Shown piece by piece: positions 1 to 9,053 of a stretch of 64,000 nucleotides of DNA. A program made the position numbers and the translations under genes. Source of the DNA: Neobacillus drentensis (GTDB lineage Bacteria; Bacillota; Bacilli; Bacillales; Cytobacillaceae); assembly GCF_021560175.1 (NCBI RefSeq), contig NZ_CP091110.1:2408001-2472000 (forward strand), in the 5' to 3' direction. The notes beneath the pieces were generated by a model, which saw only the letters and a list, made by a program, of their open reading frames with translations, was not told where the DNA came from and ran no database searches. The first letter of the stretch is position 1; the number at the start of each line of letters is the position of its first letter.

Positions 1-13
1 AGGAGCCAAGGAC

Positions 14-697
14 GTGCATAAGATAAAAGCAGCGATAGCAGAAGATGATTTTCGAGTTGCCATGATCCATGAAAAATTTTTAAAAAAGTTTAAGGAAATT
101 GAAGTAGTTGGAAAAGCATTAAACGGGGTAGAGACATTGAAATTGCTGACAGAGGAAGCCATAGATTTATTGCTTCTAGATGTGTATATGCCTGATATGC
201 TTGGAACAGAGCTGCTTCCGATTATAAGAGAACAGTTTCCAAAAGTAAGTATTATTATGATAACCGCCGCAACTGATAAACTTTTTGTTGAAAAAGCATT
301 AAGCTATGGGGTAGAGAATTATCTAATTAAACCAGTGAACAGGGAACGATTTGATGAAGTTATTTTAGAATATGTAAAAAAACACACATTGTTAACATCT
401 GAACAGGAAATAAATCAGCACTATGTTGATCGATTGTTTGGCAGAAAAGAGACCGAAATTGTGGGAAAAGGGAATGGTTTACCTAAAGGGATTGATGAGA
501 TTACCCTCAGTAAGGTGGAAAAAGTCCTTCTAAATAAAAACCATGGATTATCCGCTGAAGAAGTGGGGAAAGAAATTGGCGCCTCCCGGATTACTGCACG
601 CCGTTATTTAGAGTATCTTTCCTCGATTAATGAAGCTAAAGCAGAAGTGGTCTATGGAATTGTAGGAAGACCAGAAAGAAAGTATTATCCAAAATAG
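14..697 (+). CDS. CitB/DctR-family response regulator
   Basis: Cytoplasmic DNA-binding response regulator of a two-component system. The N-terminal receiver domain (residues about 5-122) has the acidic pair E10/D11-D12, the likely phosphoacceptor D56 in LLLLDVYMPD and the conserved K of the LIKPV motif. A linker leads to a C-terminal helix-turn-helix (about 165-215) ending in YGIVGRPERKYYPK. This architecture is that of the CitT/DctR/MalR group, which controls uptake of C4-dicarboxylates and citrate. The start is GTG at 14, preceded by AAGGA. The partner kinase is expected immediately upstream, outside the window. The CitM-type citrate transporter downstream is the obvious target (inference). 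It is a paralogue of the regulator at 22774-23478. Confidence 0.88.
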   Translation: MHKIKAAIAEDDFRVAMIHEKFLKKFKEIEVVGKALNGVETLKLLTEEAIDLLLLDVYMPDMLGTELLPIIREQFPKVSIIMITAATDKLFVEKALSYGVENYLIKPVNRERFDEVILEYVKKHTLLTSEQEINQHYVDRLFGRKETEIVGKGNGLPKGIDEITLSKVEKVLLNKNHGLSAEEVGKEIGASRITARRYLEYLSSINEAKAEVVYGIVGRPERKYYPK

Positions 698-698
698 T

Positions 699-728
699 GA
701 AGGTGCCAAAGGGCATCTTCTTTTTATG
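699..728 (+). terminator. Rho-independent terminator after the response regulator
   Basis: GAAGGTGCC pairs with GGGCATCTTC (one G-U pair) and is followed by TTTTTA. It lies directly after the stop codon, so it separates the regulator from the citrate transporter unit. Confidence 0.75.
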
Positions 729-798
729 AGTCCAAATGCAGGTGGACCGTGAACAATATGTACAAAATACACCTTAAATTACTTAAAAAACTTAATTT

Positions 799-812
799 TG
801 TAATCGTTTTCA
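799..812 (+). promoter_or_regulatory. Candidate cre (CcpA) site upstream of the citrate transporter
   Basis: TGTAATCGTTTTCA matches the cre consensus TGWNANCGNTNWCA at every defined position. It lies 51 bases upstream of the citM-like start. B. subtilis citM is known to be repressed by CcpA, so catabolite repression here is a reasonable inference. Confidence 0.6.
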
Positions 813-862
813 ACCTCTAATAATTAGACTATTATAAATTTACAAACAAAAGGGGTGGGAAT

Positions 863-2155
863 ATGTTAGCAATTCTGGGTTTTTTAATGATACTTATTTT
901 TATGATTTTGATTATGACCAAACGTCTATCTGCCATGATTGCATTAATGGTGGTGCCTGTTGTCTTTGCCTTAATCGGGGGATTCGGCAAAGAACTGGGA
1001 CCAATGGCGCTTGAAGGGATTAAAAGTGTCGCACCAACGGGAATTATGATTCTATTTGCAATACTCTTTTTCGGAATTATGATTGATGCTGGAGTCTTTG
1101 ATCCTATTATTTCAACCATCTTAAAACTGGTAAAAGGGGACCCTGTAAAAATAGCCATCGGAACAGCCGTCCTTGCCTTATTAATCTCTCTCGATGGAGA
1201 TGGAACTACTACCTATATGATTACCATTTCAGCCATGCTTCCTTTGTATAAACGGATTGGTATGAAACCATTAGTCCTTGCTGGTATTGCTGTCTCTGCT
1301 TCTGGTGTAATGAATCTCCTTCCATGGGGAGGGCCTACTGCAAGAGCCATGACCGCCCTTCATCTGGAAATGGGTGATATCTTTACTCCGGTTATTCCGA
1401 GTATGGCAGGCGGTGTGTTGTTTGTGTTAATCATGGCGTTTGTTCTGGGAAGAAAAGAACGAAAGCGCATTGGTGTTTTAGAAATCGATTATAGTACTCT
1501 TTCTATGATGGCAGCTACAACAGAGGATGCTTACCTTAAACGTCCAAAGTTAATTGTTGTAAACTACCTTCTTACCATCATCCTTTTAGTGGCGCTTATT
1601 GAGGAACTATTGCCGAGCACCGTATTATTTATGATTGGATTTGCCATTGCCATTACGATTAACTATCCAAATATTCTTGAACAAAAAGAACGGATTATGC
1701 ACTATGCTGATAATGCTTTATCAGTTGTTTCAATGGTTTTTGCTGCCGGAATTTTTACAGGTATTCTTGCTGGAACAAAAATGGTGGATGCGATGGCTAA
1801 TTCGATGATTACGCATATACCAGCAGACTTGGGCTCTCATTTTGCTCTGATTACAGCGATTATCAGTGCACCCTTTACATTCTTTATGTCAAATGATGCA
1901 TTTTACTACGGGGTGCTCCCACTCCTTGCGAAAGCGGCTCATGGCTATGGCATTGATCCTGCGATGATTGGCCGGGCATCATTATTAGGCTTACCAGTCC
2001 ATTTATTAAGCCCGTTAGTTCCTTCCACCTACTTACTAGTCGGTATGGTTGGAGAAGATTTTGGAGATCTGCAGCGCTCCTTTTTAAAATGGGCTTGCGG
2101 TTCGACTGCAGTAATGATTTTAGTCGCACTGGTACTATCAATAATTCCAATCTAA
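863..2155 (+). CDS. citM: CitMHS-family metal-citrate:H+ symporter
   Basis: Integral membrane secondary transporter of 430 residues, the usual length for the CitM/CitH group. These proteins import citrate complexed with a divalent metal (Mg2+ in B. subtilis CitM, Ca2+ in CitH) together with protons. About twelve hydrophobic segments are seen. Conserved family stretches include SLDGDGTTTYMIT near residue 110, NLLPWGGPTARA near 150, and MSNDAFYYGVLPLL near 340. A GGGGTGG ribosome site precedes the ATG. A perfect cre-like site and a response regulator of the citrate/dicarboxylate type lie upstream, consistent with induction by citrate and repression by glucose. The preferred metal cannot be read from the sequence. 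Confidence 0.88.
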   Translation: MLAILGFLMILIFMILIMTKRLSAMIALMVVPVVFALIGGFGKELGPMALEGIKSVAPTGIMILFAILFFGIMIDAGVFDPIISTILKLVKGDPVKIAIGTAVLALLISLDGDGTTTYMITISAMLPLYKRIGMKPLVLAGIAVSASGVMNLLPWGGPTARAMTALHLEMGDIFTPVIPSMAGGVLFVLIMAFVLGRKERKRIGVLEIDYSTLSMMAATTEDAYLKRPKLIVVNYLLTIILLVALIEELLPSTVLFMIGFAIAITINYPNILEQKERIMHYADNALSVVSMVFAAGIFTGILAGTKMVDAMANSMITHIPADLGSHFALITAIISAPFTFFMSNDAFYYGVLPLLAKAAHGYGIDPAMIGRASLLGLPVHLLSPLVPSTYLLVGMVGEDFGDLQRSFLKWACGSTAVMILVALVLSIIPI

Positions 2156-2168
2156 TAATCTAGTTAAA

Positions 2169-2208
2169 ATCCAGAAGCTCCTTGATTGGGGCTTTTGGAT
2201 TTTGTCTT
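2169..2208 (+). terminator. Terminator after citM-like gene
   Basis: CCAGAAGC and GCTTTTGG form a stem around a short loop, followed by ATTTTG. It lies just after the citrate transporter stop codon. Confidence 0.6.
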
Positions 2209-2227
2209 AAAGAAATAGGAGAGTCAT

Positions 2228-3151
2228 ATGGAAGTTTTTTTTCTCATTTTATTAAATGTAGTTTTACCAGTATTTCTTTTAATTGCAGCAGGTGTATTGC
2301 TGCATCGGAAGTTTAAGTTTGATATGAGCACACTATCTAAATTAAATACTTATTTTCTAATGCCTGCCGTTGGCTTTGTAAATATTTATCAAAATAATGT
2401 AGGCGGAAAAACGCTTGTGCATATAATTGGTTTTTTAGTTATTCAATGTACATGTTTAATGATCATAAGTGCAGTAATATCAAAGGCAGCAAAGTTTGAT
2501 AACGGACTATCTTCTACCTTTAAAAATAGTATCGTTCTAAATAATTCCGGTAACTTTGGGCTGCCTGTAAGTCAGTTGGTCTTTCAACATAACCCATTAG
2601 GGGCGTCCATTCAGATTGTGGTAATGATTTTTCAAAATTTGTTAACCTATACCTATGGGTTGTTTAATTCGGTTTCAGTTGAACAGAGAGGATTTAGTGC
2701 ATTAAAGGAATTTCTAAAGAATCCTGTCATTTATGCATTTATATTAGGTTTGATTCTACATTCCTGCGATGTTAAAATTCCGAATTTTATTTGGACACCA
2801 ATAGATAATACGTCCAATGCGTTCTTGGCAGTGGCGTTAGTTACTCTTGGGGCACAAAGTGCTTATATAAAGATACGTCAATTGTCCTTACCGCTATTTT
2901 TAAGTCTGTTTGGCCGTTTAATTCTATCGCCCTTAATCGCGATGGCTATTATTACAACATTAAATTTGGAGGGAACCACTGCACAGGCGTTGTTCATTGC
3001 AAGCTCATTTCCTACCTCAAGAAACAGCGCTTTATTCGCATTGGAGTATGGAAATCATCCTGAATTTGCAGCTCAAGTCGTTTTGATGTCCACTATACTT
3101 AGCATGATTACAGTGACAACTACTGTGTATTTGTCAGGTATTTTATTTTAA
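2228..3151 (+). CDS. AEC-family permease (auxin efflux carrier / malate permease type)
   Basis: A 307-residue membrane protein with about ten hydrophobic segments and the two-halved layout of the AEC family, whose bacterial members (for example MleP/MdcF) carry malate, malonate or related organic acids. The N-terminal half includes NSGNFGLPVSQLVF near residue 118; the equivalent glycine-rich stretch of the second half is LVTLGAQSAYIK. The start is supported by TAGGAGAG seven bases before ATG. Its position after a citrate transporter fits an organic-acid role, but substrate and direction are inference. A terminator separates it from the citrate gene. Confidence 0.8.
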   Translation: MEVFFLILLNVVLPVFLLIAAGVLLHRKFKFDMSTLSKLNTYFLMPAVGFVNIYQNNVGGKTLVHIIGFLVIQCTCLMIISAVISKAAKFDNGLSSTFKNSIVLNNSGNFGLPVSQLVFQHNPLGASIQIVVMIFQNLLTYTYGLFNSVSVEQRGFSALKEFLKNPVIYAFILGLILHSCDVKIPNFIWTPIDNTSNAFLAVALVTLGAQSAYIKIRQLSLPLFLSLFGRLILSPLIAMAIITTLNLEGTTAQALFIASSFPTSRNSALFALEYGNHPEFAAQVVLMSTILSMITVTTTVYLSGILF

Positions 3152-3235
3152 AAGTGATGTCTGTGGTAGAACCTTGGGAACAACTCTCGAAAAAGCGGGT
3201 TGCCCCAGTATTGAAGTAAATTGAAGACAAAAATA

Positions 3236-3293
3236 AAAGAAGCTGCCCAAAGTAAGTTGAAAGACAACTTTTTTGAGGCAGCTTTTTTTAAAA
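3236..3293. terminator. Terminator between converging genes
   Basis: GAAGCTGCC and GGCAGCTTTTTTT flank a second internal pairing (AAGTTG/CAACTT). The T-run on the plus strand suits the AEC gene. A-richness on the left arm lets it also serve the minus-strand MFS gene. Confidence 0.65.
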
Positions 3294-3341
3294 GTTTTAG
3301 ATAAATCAGGAATGACTTGCTATAGAGCTGTATATGCATGG

Positions 3342-4511
3342 TTAAACCGTCGCCTTTTGCACGGTTCTTGATTCTTTTAAGAAAATAAAGATAAATACCA
3401 AAAAGGTAATGAAAGCAACCACTGAATTGTATAAAAATACTTCACGCATCCCAATATATTCACTGGCAATCCCGCCTGCCATGCTTCCTATTATTCTAGC
3501 TAAACCTAAACTAATCAATCCATTCATCGTTTGTCCTGAGGCCTTAAGTTCTTTAGGTACCTCCTGATTGATATAGATAGCAAGCGTAACGGATAATACG
3601 ATAAAAATTAATCCATGCAGCATTTGAATCGGAAGGACGAGATACGGATTATGGACAAAATAACAGAACAGCCACCGCAGACCAGCGAAAAAGGCAGTAC
3701 TTACTAAGACAACGGGAATACCAAATCGCTCAATGATTTTATGGCCGAATAGTAAAAAAGGCACCTCACTGATGGATGAGAAAAGCATCGACCAGCCAAG
3801 CATACTATTATCTGCGCCTAACTGATTAAAGTATATCGGGAAAAATGCATAATAATACCCAAGGGTAATTTGAACGATAAAATTCAATAATATAAACAAC
3901 ATCAGTTTTCGGTTTTTTAATAAAACTAGTAGGGAAACCTTGTTTTTACTAGACTGATGGCCTTTTATTTTGGGCAATTGAGTGCAGATCAAAAGGGTTA
4001 GCAGCATAACAAGAGAGTAAACGATAAATATACTATTAATATTCTTTTTCGCCACTATCCCAAAAGCAACCGACATGATTGCAAATCCAATCGTTCCTGC
4101 TAGACGAATTGGACCAAAATTCCATTTGGTTCGAGCAAGATGTTCTAAAGTAATTGCATCATTTAAAGGATAAATTGATGTTTGAAAAAAGGTGACAAGA
4201 CAAATGATTAGCAATAAATAAAGGTACTGATTGGATACCGGCAGTAACAATATGGAAACCGCACTTCCCAAAGCTAATAATTGCAGGACTCGGTTTTTAC
4301 TTTCTGCTCGATCTCCAATGCTTCCCCACAGTGGCTGTGCCAGAATGGCAACTAATGGGCCGAAGCTTAAAAGTGTAGCAATGGTGGTCTGACTTAAATT
4401 AATACTTTTTAAGTAGACAGGCATAAATGTACCGTAGACAGCATTGCCCATATAAGAAATGGCATACAAACTAAGAAATAATAGATAGGTTCGAGCGGAT
4501 TTATCTCCCAA
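3342..4511 (-). CDS. MFS transporter, MFS_1-like (HcaT/NupG-type branch)
   Basis: Twelve-helix major facilitator protein of about 389 residues. The loop after helix 2 reads PLWGSIGDRAESKNRVLQ, the GxxGDR-like MFS signature. The N-terminus (SYMGNAVYGTFMPVYLKS) and the overall pattern resemble the 3-phenylpropionate/nucleoside:H+ symporter-like branch common in Bacillus. I prefer a TTG start at 4511, because GAGGTG lies six bases before it. An upstream GTG at 4520 overlaps that ribosome site and would add three residues. It is transcribed away from the phosphatase gene's start and shares its strand. The substrate is unknown. Confidence 0.75.
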   Translation of the reverse strand: MGDKSARTYLLFLSLYAISYMGNAVYGTFMPVYLKSINLSQTTIATLLSFGPLVAILAQPLWGSIGDRAESKNRVLQLLALGSAVSILLLPVSNQYLYLLLIICLVTFFQTSIYPLNDAITLEHLARTKWNFGPIRLAGTIGFAIMSVAFGIVAKKNINSIFIVYSLVMLLTLLICTQLPKIKGHQSSKNKVSLLVLLKNRKLMLFILLNFIVQITLGYYYAFFPIYFNQLGADNSMLGWSMLFSSISEVPFLLFGHKIIERFGIPVVLVSTAFFAGLRWLFCYFVHNPYLVLPIQMLHGLIFIVLSVTLAIYINQEVPKELKASGQTMNGLISLGLARIIGSMAGGIASEYIGMREVFLYNSVVAFITFLVFIFIFLKESRTVQKATV

Positions 4512-4583
4512 AAAGTTCACCTCAAAAATTCATTTACTAAATCAGGTCATTAAACAGCAACTAAGTAGCTGAATAGCGTTATC

Positions 4584-5045
4584 TTAAGATTGTTCGGTAT
4601 GAATTTTCTCCAGTAATGCTATACATCCTTCGGAAACTAGTTGGTAAGTCTCTTCAAAATCGCCCGTGTAATACGGATCTGGCACATCCTTTTTGTGTTC
4701 CGTTAGATCAAGTAAGCGAAGAATTTTGGGATGCTTAGGCTTTCCGGTAATCTCAAAGATATTCTTTACATTACTTTCATCCATTCCAACAATATAATCG
4801 AACTTTTCAAAATCCCTTTTGGTTAATTGTCGTCCGACCAGACCATTGGCAGAGATGTTATATTTCTTTAAAATTGCAAGGGTTCCTTTGTGGGGTGCTG
4901 ATCCAATGTGCCAAGAACTGGTAGCAGCTGAATCGACTTTTATTTGGTCAGCTAAATCTTCTTTTTTTACTAAGTCACGAAATAACGCTTCCGCCATAGG
5001 TGAACGGCAAATATTCCCCAAGCAGACAAATAAAACATTAATCAT
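4584..5045 (-). CDS. yfkJ: Low-molecular-weight protein-tyrosine-phosphatase (YfkJ type)
   Basis: A 153-residue cytoplasmic phosphatase acting on phosphotyrosine (some family members act on phosphoarginine). The P-loop CLGNICRSPMAEA (residues 8-20) supplies the nucleophilic Cys8 and Arg14, and the DPYYTG motif near residue 122 supplies the general acid Asp. Length and motif spacing match YfkJ of B. subtilis more than YwlE, because YwlE has a distinct P-loop neighbourhood. AAAGGAG precedes the ATG. It could form a unit with the MFS gene downstream (72-base gap), although no functional link is evident. Confidence 0.88.
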   Translation of the reverse strand: MINVLFVCLGNICRSPMAEALFRDLVKKEDLADQIKVDSAATSSWHIGSAPHKGTLAILKKYNISANGLVGRQLTKRDFEKFDYIVGMDESNVKNIFEITGKPKHPKILRLLDLTEHKKDVPDPYYTGDFEETYQLVSEGCIALLEKIHTEQS

Positions 5046-5185
5046 TTCATTAGCTCCTTTTAAATTCTCTCGATGCTCTATAACCTATTATAATAGTAGA
5101 TAAAATAAAAGGAAAAGAGTTGCTTTTCAGATTAATTATTGTCACTATTTATAATGTAATAAAATTATTATTAAAGGACGTCATG

Positions 5186-6937
5186 ATGGATACAAAACAT
5201 AGAGAACCATGGATCGTTTTTGAATTTGCTAATCGAGACGGTGAAATTGAACCCCTTATATTTAAAGAGCCAAAAAAAGTAATTTCAGCATTTACTATAG
5301 AGGAAGTATTGCCTTGTTTTCAGCTTGTTCAGGAAGAAGTAAATAATGGCTACTACGCCGCAGGATTTTTATCATACGAAAGTGCGGCGGCATTTGATGC
5401 TGCCTTTACTACAAATTCAGACAGCAAAATGCCGTTATTATGGTTTGGAATCTTTACGGAACCCGGGGGCGAAATCATTAGCACTCAAGGATCTTATACA
5501 TTAACAGAGTGGGAGCCATCCGTTAGTTTAGAAGAATATACTCAATCCATTCATGCGATAAAGCATGGGATTGAGAGAGGGGATACCTATCAAACAAACT
5601 ATACGATCCGGCTGCAGAGTCAATTTCAAGGGGATGATTATGCCTTTTTTGAGAGGTTGAAAAAAGCACAGACTTCGGATTATTGTGCGTATATTAATAC
5701 GGGGGAGCATAGCATTTTATCGGCATCACCTGAATTGTTTTTTCGTTTGGAGGGTAACCAGATTACTACTCGGCCAATGAAAGGGACCATTAAACGAGGG
5801 AGGTCCTTTGAAGAGGACGAGGCGAATGCCCGATGGCTCTACCTTTCCGAAAAAGACCGAGCTGAAAATGTCATGATTGTCGATATGCTGCGGAATGATT
5901 TATCTGTTATTGCTGAATTAGGGACCGTTCAAGTATCAAAACTGTATGACATCGAACCCTATCCAACCGTCTATCAGATGACTTCGACTATAACAGCAAC
6001 CGTATCTGAAAAGACGGAGTTTGTTGATATTTTTAAGGCACTCTTTCCTTGTGCATCGATAACCGGCGCACCTAAGGTTAGCACGATGAAAATAATCGCG
6101 GACTTGGAACCGGAGCCGCGTGAGGTGTATTGCGGGGCCATCGGTTATTTGTCTCCAAATAAAGAAGCGGTTTTTAATGTTCCAATTAGAACAGTCTTGA
6201 TTGATCAGCAATCCGGTCGAGCAACCTATGGGGTAGGAGGAGGAATTACTTGGGATTCTACTTCTGAAGGGGAATATGAAGAAGTTCTTGCAAAAGCGAG
6301 TTTACTGGAGGAAGATAGACCCGAGTTTGACCTATTAGAAAGCTTACTTCTGGATAATGGTCAGTATTTCTTATTAAAGGAACATATGGAGCGGTTGAAA
6401 AAGTCTGCCAAATACTTTGGGTTTTCTATTCAAATGGGGGAAATCCAAAGGGAATTGGATGTATTCTCCCGCTTAAACTGTAGCGGCAGGTTAAAAGTGC
6501 GGCTCTTGGTAAATAAGGAAAGTGAAGTAACACTAGATGGCCAACCGATCTTACCTATGCCAGCCCCAATAAAGGTTATACTTGCCGATAAATCAATTGA
6601 TATGGATAATCCGTTTTACTACCACAAAACAACCAATCGATCGGTTTATACTAATTTTCAGGTAACGAAGCCTGCGGACGTTTTTGATGTATTACTTTGG
6701 AATAAAAATGAGGAGTTAACGGAATTTACGAATGGAAACCTTGTCTTGGAGATAGAGGGGGAATTATGGACACCGCCTGTGAACTGCGGCTTGCTGGCAG
6801 GTACCTTTCAAGAGAAATTAATCAAGGATGGAAAGATCCATGAGAAAGTCTTAACCATTTCGGACTTGCGGCAGAGCTCAAAGATTTGGTTTATTAACAG
6901 TGTACGGAAATGGCTAGAGGTGGAATTAGTGGACTAG
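5186..6937 (+). CDS. pabB: Aminodeoxychorismate synthase PabB fused to aminodeoxychorismate lyase PabC
   Basis: Makes 4-aminobenzoate for folate. The chorismate-binding domain (about residues 110-375) shows [41 protein letters not shown] and CGAIGYLSP. The C-terminal ~200 residues are a fold-IV PLP domain like PabC, with ESLLLDNGQYFLLKEHMERL, NRSVYTNFQ and FTNGNLVLEIEGELWTPP. A single protein can thus turn chorismate plus ammonia (or glutamine, with a PabA) into 4-aminobenzoate. No pabA is adjacent, so glutamine amidotransferase must come from elsewhere. The start chosen is ATG 5186, seven bases after AAAGGA. ATG 5183 is possible, and a longer frame to 5120 has no ribosome site. Confidence 0.85.
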   Translation: MDTKHREPWIVFEFANRDGEIEPLIFKEPKKVISAFTIEEVLPCFQLVQEEVNNGYYAAGFLSYESAAAFDAAFTTNSDSKMPLLWFGIFTEPGGEIISTQGSYTLTEWEPSVSLEEYTQSIHAIKHGIERGDTYQTNYTIRLQSQFQGDDYAFFERLKKAQTSDYCAYINTGEHSILSASPELFFRLEGNQITTRPMKGTIKRGRSFEEDEANARWLYLSEKDRAENVMIVDMLRNDLSVIAELGTVQVSKLYDIEPYPTVYQMTSTITATVSEKTEFVDIFKALFPCASITGAPKVSTMKIIADLEPEPREVYCGAIGYLSPNKEAVFNVPIRTVLIDQQSGRATYGVGGGITWDSTSEGEYEEVLAKASLLEEDRPEFDLLESLLLDNGQYFLLKEHMERLKKSAKYFGFSIQMGEIQRELDVFSRLNCSGRLKVRLLVNKESEVTLDGQPILPMPAPIKVILADKSIDMDNPFYYHKTTNRSVYTNFQVTKPADVFDVLLWNKNEELTEFTNGNLVLEIEGELWTPPVNCGLLAGTFQEKLIKDGKIHEKVLTISDLRQSSKIWFINSVRKWLEVELVD

Positions 6938-6952
6938 AGTGAACTATAATTT

Positions 6953-7212
6953 ACTTCGGACAGTCCCGCGTGATTAGAGGGTAAAGGTGTCCGAACATGG
7001 CAAGACTTCGGACAGCACGGCGTGATTAGTGGCTAGAGGTGTCCGAACATGGCAAGACTTCGGACAGCTCCGGGGGATTAGTGGATAGAGATGTCCGAAC
7101 ATGGCAAGACTTCGGACAGCTCCGGGGGATTAGAGGCTAGAGGTGTCCGAACATGGCAAGACTTCGGACAGCCCCGCGTGATTACTGCCTTGAGCTGTCC
7201 AATCTTGGCTTG
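6953..7212. repeat. Five-unit 52-bp tandem repeat with palindromic arms
   Basis: Units begin at 6953, 7005, 7057, 7109 and 7161, each exactly 52 bases. Each begins ACTTCGGACAG, carries TGTCCGAA in its 3' part and ends ATGGCAAG. The last unit is degenerate. TTCGGACA and TGTCCGAA are reverse complements, so hairpins can form within a unit or across the unit junction (11-base loop). There are no unique spacers, so it is not a CRISPR. No conserved reading frame is evident. It occupies most of the 376-base gap between pabB and the guanidine locus. Confidence 0.92.
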
Positions 7213-7271
7213 AAAAAACCAACTGGGTAGTCAATCAAGGAGATAGACGGCTTAAGTATCAGCTTTAAAAG

Positions 7272-7312
7272 ATAAAAAGGCCATGTACTTTGTCTACATG
7301 GCCTTTTTATAC
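7272..7312. terminator. Bidirectional terminator
   Basis: AAAAAGGCCATGTA and TACATGGCCTTTTT form a 14-bp perfect stem around a 7-base loop. On the minus strand it closes the guanidine operon, ending two bases before the allophanate hydrolase stop. On the plus strand it would stop read-through from pabB and the repeats. Confidence 0.88.
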
Positions 7313-7313
7313 A

Positions 7314-9053
7314 TCATAAATAGCGCCAGCCACCAGTATATGAAATATCCTCGGCATTTTCGGCAGCGATGGCCTCACATACAAATCCTAATACTTCTGT
7401 CCCATCTTCCAGTTCAACCCTTCCAAGTCCAAGAGGGGAAGGGATTAGAGCAGCAAAGGATCCAAGCTCTGACAAAGGCATTTCCCATAACTCTACTTCA
7501 ATCGAAGCCCCTGCACCATTTGTACGAATTAACCCTGGTTTTGGAGGAAGTGAGGGTAATTTAACCATTTTATATTTAAGAGCGGTTTTAGCTGCTCGAA
7601 CAAATAACGCCCCATGATCCTTCATTTGTTTTTCAAGCGCAAATCCTCTCATATGAAGGCCGCAAACTGCTACTAGTGTAGTAGTTTTATTTACTGAGGA
7701 ACCTGCACCATTTAAAAATAAATCCGATAGGCCGGCAATCAAGTGTTCATTCACATGACTAGAAAACATCGTCACTCCAAAAGGAAGATTTTTCGCAGCA
7801 TCATCACAAGGTACAGCAATCGCACACAGGTCCAATAAATTACAATGATTCGTATAAAGTCCCATTTTACTGTTTGTTTCAATTGAATTTTCCCGTACTT
7901 GTTCACGGGTCCAGGTACCACCGGAAGTAGGCATAATCAAAACCGCATTTTTAAGATGTTGATGTGCTTTTTGTTTAAATGCTTGCAGTTTGTGAATGGC
8001 TTTAAAAACAGAGGCGGCATCATAATCCGGATTAGCTCCATTACGTAGCACCTTTTCTGTTACTGGAAATACAGCTTCTTCATTCGACTGAATGAATGAT
8101 CCTAAATCGGACCAGCGCTCCGCCACCCATGGTCCATCATAAAGGATCGAAGCCGCCTCTGAAAAATAACTTCCATCGATGAATTCAATTGGAATAGAAA
8201 GACTCTTAATCCGGTCAACAGTCTGCTCCCAAGCTTGTCGATACTCGTCTGCAAACGGGCCAAAGAATTCAGGTTCTTCTTTTAAAAGCACAACTTTTTC
8301 CGGCAAAGCATTTGTGCTGCGTTTTAGCTCACGAGACCAAGGGTCAGTTTCCTCGAACCCGCGGACTATTTCATCAACAAGTAATGCATCCGCAAGGCTA
8401 TTAGCAAAGACGGTTACGCAATCTAGACTTGCGCAAGCAGGAACCACTCCCTTCACCGGCCAAGCTCCAAGACTTGGTTTAAAGCCTACAAGCCTATTTA
8501 ATGCTGCTGGTATACGGCCCGAACCTGCTGTATCTGTACCCAGTGAAAAAGCCGCAAGTCCCCGAGCAACGGAAACCGAAGAACCAGAGCTTGAGCCGCC
8601 GCTGATTAGGTCGGGGGAGAGGGCGTTTTTCGTTTCTCCAAAAGGGCTGCGAGTACCTACAAGTCCTGTTGCAAATTGGTCGAGATTTGTTTTGCCGATA
8701 GGAATCGCTCCCGCTTCTATTAAGCGTTTCACTGCTGTCGCATGCTCAGTAGGGGTGTAAGAATAGTCAGGGCAGCCAGCAGTGGTAGGAACATCTGCCA
8801 AATCAATATTATCTTTAATCGCAAAAGGGATTCCCCAGAGTGGTGTTTGCTCTGGGTCCATCTTTTTTAAACCATTAAGATAGGGCTGGATCATCTCCAT
8901 CGAAGGAGGGATAATCCAAATATTAAACGCTTTGTCTGCCTCAGCACGTTTAACAATTTCCTTGCAAACAGCCTCAGGGGTAAGTTTTTTAGAATGATAG
9001 TTTTTCTTCAAATCATGAATGAACAGTGTTTGTAACATGTTGATGGTTTGCAT
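7314..9053 (-). CDS. atzF: Allophanate hydrolase
   Basis: Amidase-signature enzyme of 579 residues that hydrolyses allophanate to two ammonia and two CO2, the last step of guanidine or urea breakdown by the carboxylase route. The Ser-cisSer-Lys triad is visible: Lys in FAIKDNID (near residue 80), the first Ser in GGSSSGSSVSVARG (near 155) and the nucleophile in GTDTAGSGRIPAALN (near 180). The C-terminal ~150 residues, ending SYTGGWRYL, form the extra domain typical of full-length allophanate hydrolases. I chose ATG 9053 because GAGGT lies eight bases upstream. The start lies inside the carboxylase 3' end (41-base overlap), which implies translational coupling. It is the last gene of the operon. 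Confidence 0.92.
   Translation of the reverse strand: MQTINMLQTLFIHDLKKNYHSKKLTPEAVCKEIVKRAEADKAFNIWIIPPSMEMIQPYLNGLKKMDPEQTPLWGIPFAIKDNIDLADVPTTAGCPDYSYTPTEHATAVKRLIEAGAIPIGKTNLDQFATGLVGTRSPFGETKNALSPDLISGGSSSGSSVSVARGLAAFSLGTDTAGSGRIPAALNRLVGFKPSLGAWPVKGVVPACASLDCVTVFANSLADALLVDEIVRGFEETDPWSRELKRSTNALPEKVVLLKEEPEFFGPFADEYRQAWEQTVDRIKSLSIPIEFIDGSYFSEAASILYDGPWVAERWSDLGSFIQSNEEAVFPVTEKVLRNGANPDYDAASVFKAIHKLQAFKQKAHQHLKNAVLIMPTSGGTWTREQVRENSIETNSKMGLYTNHCNLLDLCAIAVPCDDAAKNLPFGVTMFSSHVNEHLIAGLSDLFLNGAGSSVNKTTTLVAVCGLHMRGFALEKQMKDHGALFVRAAKTALKYKMVKLPSLPPKPGLIRTNGAGASIEVELWEMPLSELGSFAALIPSPLGLGRVELEDGTEVLGFVCEAIAAENAEDISYTGGWRYL

Noticed and set aside
3148..3339. 63-codon minus-strand open frame after the AEC permease
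   Set aside because: It runs through a terminator hairpin, has no ribosome site and no recognisable protein pattern.
6953..7212. CRISPR array
   Set aside because: The 52-base units abut each other with no unique spacers and no cas genes are near.
8179..8760. 193-codon plus-strand open frame
   Set aside because: It is antisense to the allophanate hydrolase coding region, has no ribosome site and its composition is that of a codon shadow.
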